Assembly (NCBI GenBank): GCA_900541865.1
Contig: UQLO01000051.1
Location: forward strand, 1 to 11,422
Length of the DNA: 11,422 nt
Source: an uncultured Porphyromonadaceae bacterium
Lineage (GTDB): Bacteria; Bacteroidota; Bacteroidia; Bacteroidales; Muribaculaceae
Reading direction: 5' to 3'
Positions 1 through 5,292 of this stretch are shown one piece after another; within the stretch, counting starts at the first letter, position 1; every line of letters starts with the position of its first letter. Below the pieces are notes generated by a model, which was not told the origin of the DNA, searched no databases, and was given only the letters and a program-made list of their open reading frames with translations. The position numbers and the translations under genes are program-made.

Positions 1-63
1 TCTTTTCGTCGTAAAAAGTTACCTTCGTCTGGTAGGCGGGGATTGCAAATCCCCGCTCCATAG
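1..63 (+). repeat. Dispersed repeat R1, left copy
   Basis: This stretch has a second, diverged copy in the same orientation at 3099-3160. The shared core reads AAAAAGTTACCTTCG, then a short variable part, then GGCGGGGATTGCAAATCCC and ATAG. The left copy contains a 9-bp inverted repeat at 36-44/48-56 with a GCA loop; in the right copy it shrinks to 6 bp. It carries no convincing reading frame and begins at the window edge, so its true left end is unknown. Seen directly by comparing the two copies; any function is unknown. Confidence 0.75.
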
Positions 64-77
64 CGTTGCGGACAATC

Positions 78-301
78 TTTTGAAAAAAGAACTCCGTAGG
101 AGTTCAAAAAGGTAGCCTGGGGTGACAACCCCGGGATAGATTCGCCTCTTTAGAATCAGCGACCCCGGTAGGGGTCGAACCCCGGCGAAAGGTCGCGGCA
201 CGTGTTCGACCCCTGACGGGGTCGCCGTTCCGGATATGTGATTTTTACCTGGGGTTGTCACCCCAGGCTACTCTCTTGAACCGCTACGCGGTTCTTTTTT
301 T
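78..301. repeat. Composite palindromic region with six hairpins
   Basis: The region is roughly symmetrical. A 20-bp exact inverted repeat joins 113-132 (TAGCCTGGGGTGACAACCCC) to 251-270, and each arm also folds on itself (116-135 and 248-267). Between the arms are two small hairpins, GACCCC/GGGGTC at 161-176 and CGACCCC/GGGGTCG at 207-224. Outside the arms are two 7-bp hairpins: 89-105 (loop GTA), next to an A run that becomes a T run on the minus strand, and 278-294 (loop TAC), followed by a T run on the plus strand. The two outer hairpins therefore look like outward-facing intrinsic terminators. I see no gene here. Confidence 0.65.
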
Positions 302-325
302 CTTGGGCGTGAATACTCCGCGGCG

Positions 326-426
326 ATATGGAGTGACGGCTTCAGCCGTCACCGACCCGCCGGGGCATTCTTCTTTCGTCGGCATTCCCTTCGGGATGGG
401 CGAGGGCTGAAGCCCTCGGTCCATAT
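326..426. repeat. Multi-hairpin element closed by a 7-bp stem
   Basis: ATATGGA at 326-332 is exactly complementary to TCCATAT at 420-426. Inside lie a perfect inverted repeat at 333-352 (GTGACGGCT/AGCCGTCAC), a 5-bp stem option CCGAC/GTCGG at 352-356/378-382, a short CCC-TTC-GGG hairpin at 387-395, and a perfect inverted repeat at 401-418 (CGAGGGCT/AGCCCTCG). The motif at 384-404 recurs in slightly altered form at 3026-3047. The complementarity is seen directly; whether it acts as DNA (protein target) or RNA is not known. Confidence 0.55.
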
Positions 427-466
427 GTTGAGGGCGTTTTCGCGGATTATAATGGCATCGGCGGAC

Positions 467-579
467 GCTTGCGAGCTGGAAGCTCGCCCTCCTTGGGTCT
501 CTTTCGCGGCTTGCGAGCCGGGAGCTCGCCCTCCTTGGGCCTTTCGCGGCTTGCGAGCCGGGAGGCCGCCCTCCTTGGG
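467..579 (+). repeat. Three tandem copies of 31-nt repeat R2
   Basis: Units lie at 467-497, 509-539 and 549-579, separated by 11 and 9 nt ending in CTTTCGCG. Each starts GCTTGCGAGC and ends CCCTCCTTGGG. The first two form a hairpin (GCGAGCT/AGCTCGC in unit 1); the third has lost most of that pairing. An exact inverted copy of unit 1 is at 3048-3078, beyond the FKBP operon. A short open frame runs through the array, but it is low-complexity and I do not regard it as a gene. Confidence 0.8.
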
Positions 580-632
580 GTGATAACGAACTTTAACGTG
601 CGGGTTTATGTTACTCTATCGTGCAATTTTAT

Positions 633-640
633 TAACTTTG
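633..640 (+). promoter_or_regulatory. Probable -7 promoter element of the FKBP operon
   Basis: TAACTTTG matches the Bacteroidota -7 consensus TAnnTTTG and is followed by CA, as is common. No good TTTG stands 19-21 nt upstream (609-612 reads TGTT), so the -33 half is weak. Transcription would begin near 646-648, giving a leader of under 20 nt before the ATG at 664. Confidence 0.55.
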
Positions 641-663
641 CAATCGCATAAAACATATCTGAC

Positions 664-1287
664 ATGGAAACAAAAGAACTCGACCGCCTGAGCTATGCCT
701 TGGGTGTGAGCATGGGATACAACTTCCGTGCTTCCGGAATCGAAAAAATCGACATACAGGACTTCGCCGACGCTCTCGGCGCTGTGTTCTACGGCCAGAC
801 CACCAAGATGACAGCCGAAGAGGCCAAGGCCGAAGTGCAGAAGTTCTTTATGGACCTTCAGCGCCGTCAGCAGGAGGAGGCGGCCAAGATGGCCGACATC
901 AACGCAGCCGCCGGCGAGCAGTTTCTGGCTGAAAACGGCCAGCGCGTTGAGGTCAAGACAACTCCGTCGGGTCTTCAGTATGAGGTCCTCGAGGAGGGCA
1001 CCGGCCGTCAGCCGAGCGCCACGGACCGCGTGACTGTTCACTACACGGGCAAGCTTATCGACGGCACCGTGTTCGACAGCAGCGAGGAGCGTGGCGAGCC
1101 GGCCACTTTCGGTGTCAACCAGGTTATCCCCGGCTGGGTGGAGGCCCTTCAGCTGATGAAGGAGGGAGCCCGCTGGCGACTGTTTATCCCCTCGGCGCTT
1201 GCCTACGGCCCCAACGGCGCAGGAGGCGCCATCGGCCCGAACCAGACACTTATATTCGACGTACAGCTTCTGAATGTGGAGGCGTGA
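664..1287 (+). CDS. FKBP-type peptidyl-prolyl cis-trans isomerase, cytoplasmic (FklB/Mip-like)
   Basis: Catalyses cis-trans isomerisation of peptide bonds before proline. The 207 residues are close to the length of E. coli FklB. Residues 5-90 form the helical FKBP_N dimerisation region, starting LDRLSYALGVSMGYN, and residues 100-207 the FKBP catalytic domain. All the usual pocket residues are present: Y127, F137-D138, V154-I155, W158 (in VIPGW), Y181 and F198. There is no signal peptide, so it should stay in the cytoplasm. It is the first gene of a three-FKBP operon; its TGA shares one base with the ATG of the next gene. The start is a clear ATG shortly after a -7 promoter element. The family assignment is secure; the clients are unknown. 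Confidence 0.93.
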   Translation: METKELDRLSYALGVSMGYNFRASGIEKIDIQDFADALGAVFYGQTTKMTAEEAKAEVQKFFMDLQRRQQEEAAKMADINAAAGEQFLAENGQRVEVKTTPSGLQYEVLEEGTGRQPSATDRVTVHYTGKLIDGTVFDSSEERGEPATFGVNQVIPGWVEALQLMKEGARWRLFIPSALAYGPNGAGGAIGPNQTLIFDVQLLNVEA

Positions 1288-1982
1288 TGAAAACGAACCG
1301 CAAACTGCTGACGCTAGCATGCGCTGCGCTGTTCGGCGCGGGCGGTGCGGTAGGCGCCACACCGACGCCTACGCTGACCGACAGCGTCACGGAGGCAGCG
1401 GCCGTGTTCGTGACGGCCAATATGAAAAACGGCATTGAGGTGCTGTTGGACAATATCCGGCAGATGGGCCTCGAGGCAGACTCAGCGCGCCTTGTCGACT
1501 TGGTTGCGGAGGGCATCCGTAGACCCTTGGACGAGGACGCCTACCGCCGCGCCGGCACGTATCTCACCGAGACGGCGGAGCGCATCAGCGGCGAGCGCGA
1601 ACGCGCCTTTTTGGCGGCCGCTGCGGCCCGTCCGGGCGCTGAGGTGCTCGACGGCGGCCTTGTGCTGGAGACCCTAGAGCCGGGCACCGGCGCAACGGTA
1701 GTGCCTTCCGACGTGGTAGTGTTCAACTACCGCGGCGCGCTGCCCGACGGCACCGTGTTCGACGACACGGCCGGCGGTCAGCCGCTGACCACGGTAGCGT
1801 CGAACCTCGTGCCGGGAATGACGCAGGGCCTGACGCATATGCGCACCGGCGGCACTTACCGCCTGAGCATACCATCGGCGCTGGGCTATGGCTCGCGAGG
1901 CGCAGGAGGGGTAATACCTCCTGACACCCCTCTGGATTTCACCATTCAAATTGTGGAAATCAAGCCGGCATCGGCGCAGTAA
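1287..1982 (+). CDS. FKBP-type peptidyl-prolyl isomerase, predicted periplasmic
   Basis: A second prolyl isomerase of 231 residues. The N terminus is a typical Sec signal peptide: basic MKTNRK, a hydrophobic stretch to about residue 20, and a likely cleavage after AVGA (residue 24). Residues 30-110 are a helical region resembling a reduced FKBP_N domain, and 115-226 the FKBP fold. Y138, F148-D149, L164-V165, Y191 and F209 are kept, but the tryptophan at the floor of the pocket is M168 (LVPGM instead of VIPGW). I chose the ATG at 1287, giving a TGATG stop-start junction; a GTG one codon earlier is possible but less likely. The junction suggests translational coupling to the first FKBP. Activity may be altered by the W-to-M change (inference). 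Confidence 0.88.
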   Translation: MKTNRKLLTLACAALFGAGGAVGATPTPTLTDSVTEAAAVFVTANMKNGIEVLLDNIRQMGLEADSARLVDLVAEGIRRPLDEDAYRRAGTYLTETAERISGERERAFLAAAAARPGAEVLDGGLVLETLEPGTGATVVPSDVVVFNYRGALPDGTVFDDTAGGQPLTTVASNLVPGMTQGLTHMRTGGTYRLSIPSALGYGSRGAGGVIPPDTPLDFTIQIVEIKPASAQ

Positions 1983-2016
1983 ATAGAAAAACAATAACTA
2001 CATATCAATCTTAAAG

Positions 2017-2886
2017 ATGAAGAAATTAATCTTTGGGGCAGCCGCGCTGCTCGCCATCGCCGCCGCATCGTGCAGCAAAGCCCCCGGTGGAAACACCGAG
2101 TCGGGCATCGACGCCTACACCGACTCCCTTTCGAGCGCCTTCGGCGCCTATGTAGGTTCCACTCTGGCAATGCAGAACCAGGGCTACACCGCAGAGCAGA
2201 AGGAGCAGTTCCTGAGCGCATATCAGAAAGTTATGGCGTCTGCCAATACAGAGGCAGAGCGACAGGGTGCCCTTGTTGCCGCCCAGATGCTGCAGGCCAT
2301 CGACCAGTTCGGCTCCCGCGACCTCACCATCGCCAAAACACCGGTAGTGAGCGGCTTCCGCAGCGCCTTTATGCGCGACTCGGTAGACTACTCCGTAGTG
2401 ATGAAATACTCCGACGAGTTCCGCACCCTTCACGAGCAGGGAATGGAGCGCGCCCAGGAAGCCCGTCGCGCCGAAGCACTCAATTCTCCGGAAGCACAGC
2501 AGAACGGCCGCATCGCCGCCAACTACGTAGAGCGCCTCAAGAGCAATGACTCCGAGGTACGCACCACCGAGAGCGGCCTGACCTACAAGATTACCAACGC
2601 CGGCAACGGCAACCACGCCACCGCCAACTCGTCGGTGAAGGTTAAGTACGTCGGCAAGCACCTCAACGGCGAGGTATTCGACCAGAGCGGCGACACCCCC
2701 GCGAGCTTCAACCTGCGCGGGGTCGTTCCCGGCTTCAGCGAGGGTCTGCAGCTCATCGGCGAAGGTGGCTCCGCTACACTCTACATCCCCGGCAACCTCG
2801 CCTACGGCCCGGAGGGCCAGCCTCAGGCCGGAATCGGCCCCAACGAGATGCTCGTCTTCGACGTGGAGCTCGTGGAGGTGAACTGA
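2017..2886 (+). CDS. FKBP-type peptidyl-prolyl isomerase, predicted lipoprotein
   Basis: Third isomerase of the operon, 289 residues, starting 34 nt after the previous stop. The signal MKKLIFGAAALLAIAAASC ends in a lipobox-like AAS-C, so C19 is the likely lipidated residue. The next residues, SKAPGG, show no acidic run of the kind linked to surface export in Bacteroidota lipoproteins, so a periplasm-facing anchor is the simpler reading. Residues 28-170 are a long helical FKBP_N-like region and 175-289 the catalytic domain, with Y201, F211-D212, V226-V227, Y253 and F281. The pocket-floor tryptophan is F230 (VVPGF). A strong terminator follows at 2917-2942. Family secure; location inferred from sequence only. 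Confidence 0.9.
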   Translation: MKKLIFGAAALLAIAAASCSKAPGGNTESGIDAYTDSLSSAFGAYVGSTLAMQNQGYTAEQKEQFLSAYQKVMASANTEAERQGALVAAQMLQAIDQFGSRDLTIAKTPVVSGFRSAFMRDSVDYSVVMKYSDEFRTLHEQGMERAQEARRAEALNSPEAQQNGRIAANYVERLKSNDSEVRTTESGLTYKITNAGNGNHATANSSVKVKYVGKHLNGEVFDQSGDTPASFNLRGVVPGFSEGLQLIGEGGSATLYIPGNLAYGPEGQPQAGIGPNEMLVFDVELVEVN

Positions 2887-2916
2887 TGGAAATGTAGAAT
2901 TAAGAATTTAAAATGT

Positions 2917-2942
2917 AAAATGGGGGTCTCGGCCCCCATTTT
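2917..2942. terminator. Bidirectional intrinsic terminator after the FKBP operon
   Basis: AAAATGGGGG at 2917-2926 pairs perfectly with CCCCCATTTT at 2933-2942 around the loop TCTCGG. The A and T ends make it usable from both sides, fitting the convergent FKBP and wbqC genes, although it lies about 240 nt from the wbqC stop. Confidence 0.85.
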
Positions 2943-2964
2943 CATTTGCGGATGAGATCGATAA

Positions 2965-3000
2965 ATCGCGATGAATCGGGTTATATCGCGATGAATCGGG
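2965..3000. repeat. 16-bp tandem repeat, two exact copies
   Basis: ATCGCGATGAATCGGG occurs at 2965-2980 and 2985-3000, a 20-nt period, with an imperfect trace of the same pattern on both sides. It lies in the gene-free stretch between the FKBP terminator and the repeats at 3026-3160. No function is evident. Confidence 0.75.
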
Positions 3001-3025
3001 CGACGTCGGATTATTTTCGGGGCGG

Positions 3026-3047
3026 AATCCCTTCGGGATGTGGCGAG
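3026..3047 (+). repeat. Dispersed repeat R3, right copy (imperfect)
   Basis: AATCCCTTCGGGATGTGGCG and the following AG resemble 384-404 inside the left multi-hairpin element, differing by one substitution near the start and one extra T. It directly abuts the inverted R2 copy. Confidence 0.55.
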
Positions 3048-3078
3048 CCCAAGGAGGGCGAGCTTCCAGCTCGCAAGC
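3048..3078 (-). repeat. Inverted copy of 31-nt repeat R2
   Basis: The reverse complement of this stretch is identical over 31 nt to the first R2 unit at 467-497. The match continues with one change into the CTTTCG-GG linker that precedes units 2 and 3 (to about 3087). It is 2.5 kb from the left copies and in the opposite orientation. Confidence 0.85.
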
Positions 3079-3098
3079 CACGAAAGGGCCCGACGCCG

Positions 3099-3160
3099 TC
3101 TTTTCTCCGAAAAAGTTACCTTCGCCTGGCCGGCGGGGATTGCAAATCCCTACCCCATAG
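3099..3160 (+). repeat. Dispersed repeat R1, right copy
   Basis: Matches 1-63 in the same orientation with a few substitutions and a one-base length change. The inner inverted repeat GGGATT/AATCCC is at 3136-3141/3145-3150. Confidence 0.75.
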
Positions 3161-3171
3161 TCCCGGGGCGG

Positions 3172-3192
3172 ATCAATTGTCAATTATCAATT
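3172..3192 (-). repeat. Three 7-nt repeats carrying the wbqC stop
   Basis: On the plus strand the sequence is ATCAATT, GTCAATT, ATCAATT. Read on the minus strand, the direction of wbqC, each unit contains TGA (5' ends at 3175, 3182 and 3189). Because 7 leaves remainder 1 on division by 3, the three TGAs fall in all three frames. The wbqC stop is the middle one. Confidence 0.8.
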
Positions 3193-3797
3193 TTTAAAAA
3201 GAGTGGGGCTTCCGGGCCGAGGTTGAAGATTAGGTCGAGGATGCTAAGGTCGGGAATGAATCCGAGCGCGTCGGCTCGGATTTGCCAGTATGGTCCGGGA
3301 TTTGTCGCGGGGGCGGCGGTTTGCGCGCATGCCCACTCGGCGCGGACAGCAGTCGGTAAGGCGAGTATGGCCCGCACGGCGGCATCGGCTCGCACGATAA
3401 GGTCTGCGAGAGTCTGACCGGGTTGCGGTTGGGAGAAAATCGGCTGCAGGCGCGGCCAATAGTGCTCAAAGAAGGGTGTTCGGCCGTAGGCGCTCTCGAG
3501 GGCGGCGCTGTGCACTTCCCACCATCGGCCGTGAGCGGAGACGCCGACGTCGCCCCAGCGCACGCCCTGCGGAGAAGCGGCGCCTTCGGGGCGGACGATA
3601 GGCACGGTTAGCTCAAGCGGGCCGCGAACGTCGGCAATACGATAGCGGTGAACGGCTTTGAGACGCTTGTCGAAGCGTGCGCCCAGGTGGATTGCAGCGG
3701 CAGGATGAGCAGCCATCAGAGCGTAATATCCGGCGGCGGGGAAAAGTCGGGGGGGCAGGACAATCTCCCCGGAGCGGGACAGCAGGGGATGGCTCAT
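3180..3797 (-). CDS. WbqC family protein
   Basis: A 205-residue protein of the WbqC-like family, which often sits near polysaccharide or glycolipid genes and whose reaction is not firmly established. Family hallmarks are visible: LPPRLFPAAGYYALMAAH near residues 14-31, the AIHLGARFDKR segment at 35-45, HRYRIADVRGPLELTVPI at 50-67, SAYGRTPFFEHYWPRL around 102-117, and the closing GFIPDLSILDLIFNLGPEA. The ATG overlaps the lepB stop by 4 nt (ATGA), so the two are probably coupled. The final KIDN and the stop lie in an AT-rich 7-nt repeat, so the last few residues are probably not ancestral. Family confident; biochemical role unknown. Confidence 0.85.
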   Translation of the reverse strand: MSHPLLSRSGEIVLPPRLFPAAGYYALMAAHPAAAIHLGARFDKRLKAVHRYRIADVRGPLELTVPIVRPEGAASPQGVRWGDVGVSAHGRWWEVHSAALESAYGRTPFFEHYWPRLQPIFSQPQPGQTLADLIVRADAAVRAILALPTAVRAEWACAQTAAPATNPGPYWQIRADALGFIPDLSILDLIFNLGPEAPLFLKIDN

Positions 3798-5278
3798 TTG
3801 TCGGGGTTGGCGTCGCGAAGGATACGGCTCCAGCGTATTTTGCCGTCGAAGAGGCCGCGCTCGTTGTCGAGCGAAACGAGCACAATCATAGGAGTGCCGA
3901 CGATATGGTCTTCGGGCACGAAACCCCAGTATCGCGAATCCTGACTACGGTCGCGGTTGTCGCCCATCATGAAGTAGTAGTCCATAGCGAAGGTGTACTC
4001 GCTTGCGGGCTCCCCGTCGATGTAGACGGTTCCTGAGGCCTCGTCGAGCCGGGAGTCGGTGTGGCCTTCGTAGTTTCGGATAGCGCGGTGGTATCGCTTC
4101 CAGTTGTCGGCGTTGAGAGCAATGGTTGTCCCCTTGGCGGGAATGAGGAGCCCGTCGTCGCCGCCGAAGTTAGAGATAGTCCAGTCGCCGGCGGAGCTGT
4201 AGGGGAAAGTGTATTTAGTCATTCGCCCGAGCTCGTTGAGCTTCTGTATGGCCGTCATGCCGTAGTCACGGCTTAGGCGTGAGCGCATCTCGGCTGTTAG
4301 TGGCGCCAGGTAGATTGTGGCGCCATCGGGGAGGTCCGGCAGGAGGGCGGCCCACTCGAAGTAGTTCGACTGGGATGGAGTGATGAAACTGAGGTCGGAG
4401 GCCGTGATTCCGAGGTCGTGGAGGTCGTCCTGAGTGAGTGAGCGGGTGGTGGAGAAGAGATAGTCGAACTGAACGTTTTCGGGGAAAGGCTGGGCGACGC
4501 CGTCGAGCAGGATAGTGTCGTTGACGATTCGGATGCGCTGGCCGGGCAGGCCGACGGCTCGCTTGACGTAGTTCTGCCTTCGGTCGACGGGTCGGAAAAT
4601 CTTCTCGCCGTACTCCTGCGGATTCGCGGCGATGTAATCACGGCCAAAGTCCTCGACAAGCATATCGTAGTACTCCGCGCGCACATCCTCATATCGGCTC
4701 ATCACGGTGTCGCCGGCGGGAAAGTTGAAGACCACGATGTCGCCGAGTTCGACGTTGCGCAGCCCCTTGAGGCGTCGGTAGGGTAGAGCTGGCGAGTCGA
4801 GGTAGCTCTTGAAGCCGAAGAGCTTGTTGTGGACCAGCGGGAAGTGCACGGGGGTCATGGGCACACGCGGGCCGTAGACGGCCTTGTTCACCCAAAGGTA
4901 GTCGCCGGTGAGAAGTGTCTTTTCGAGGGAGCTTGACGGAATCTGGTAGTTCTGCCCCACGAAAGCAAAGACGAAGTAGACCAGCACCAGAGCGTAGACG
5001 ATAGCGTCGACCCAGCTCATAACGCCTCGTACGGCGGGATTTTTGCTTTTCTTCCACCAAGTGAGCGGGATGAAGCCGGTAATGTAGATGTCGAAGAGAA
5101 GGAACCAGAAAATGAGCAGCCACCAGGACTGCATCCAGGCCACCCAAGCCACAAAGATTAGAGAAACGACGGCAAAGCGAATCCAACGGGTTTTCTTGGT
5201 TTCTTTACAGCGTTTTTTTATTTCGTCGATCAGAGAGAAGCCGGCAGCCGGCTGCGAAGGTTCGTTTATTTCGCTCAT
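3794..5278 (-). CDS. lepB: Signal peptidase I
   Basis: Removes signal peptides from Sec- and Tat-exported proteins at the outer face of the inner membrane. It has 494 residues. Three hydrophobic segments lie at about 31-49, 51-70 and 89-108, followed by the catalytic domain. The nucleophile is S117 in PSSSLEKTL, where many bacteria have SM rather than SL; GD follows at 125-126. The general base is K239 in YVKRAVGLPGQ. The conserved box GDNRDRSQDSRYWGFVP is at 439-455. About 200 residues separate the lysine from that box, longer than in E. coli Lep, so an extra insertion is present, as I recall for other Bacteroidota enzymes. It follows rel by 14 nt and overlaps wbqC by 4 nt. All catalytic residues are intact. 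Confidence 0.95.
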   Translation of the reverse strand: MSEINEPSQPAAGFSLIDEIKKRCKETKKTRWIRFAVVSLIFVAWVAWMQSWWLLIFWFLLFDIYITGFIPLTWWKKSKNPAVRGVMSWVDAIVYALVLVYFVFAFVGQNYQIPSSSLEKTLLTGDYLWVNKAVYGPRVPMTPVHFPLVHNKLFGFKSYLDSPALPYRRLKGLRNVELGDIVVFNFPAGDTVMSRYEDVRAEYYDMLVEDFGRDYIAANPQEYGEKIFRPVDRRQNYVKRAVGLPGQRIRIVNDTILLDGVAQPFPENVQFDYLFSTTRSLTQDDLHDLGITASDLSFITPSQSNYFEWAALLPDLPDGATIYLAPLTAEMRSRLSRDYGMTAIQKLNELGRMTKYTFPYSSAGDWTISNFGGDDGLLIPAKGTTIALNADNWKRYHRAIRNYEGHTDSRLDEASGTVYIDGEPASEYTFAMDYYFMMGDNRDRSQDSRYWGFVPEDHIVGTPMIVLVSLDNERGLFDGKIRWSRILRDANPDK

Positions 5279-5292
5279 AGTAAGATTGTTAA

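Noticed and set aside
19..261. 80-codon minus-strand frame in the left repeat region
   Set aside because: It runs straight through the inverted repeats and hairpins, so the translation simply reflects the repeats.
467..579. CRISPR array
   Set aside because: Three 31-nt repeats, but the spacers are only 9-11 nt and nearly the same sequence, and no cas gene is nearby.
1284..1286. GTG start for the second FKBP
   Set aside because: The ATG directly after it gives a standard TGATG junction and a normal signal peptide; the extra Met adds nothing.
1311..1325. Lipobox (TLAC) in the second FKBP signal peptide
   Set aside because: The cysteine at residue 12 lies too early in the hydrophobic core; a normal signal peptidase I site at AVGA fits better.
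616..1362. Long antisense open frame opposite the first FKBP (248 codons)
   Set aside because: The plus strand encodes a clear FKBP with all catalytic residues; the antisense protein shows no family motif and comes from the GC-rich codon pattern.
2026..2661. 211-codon open frame opposite the lipoprotein FKBP
   Set aside because: Shadow of a well-supported gene; no promoter or family signature.
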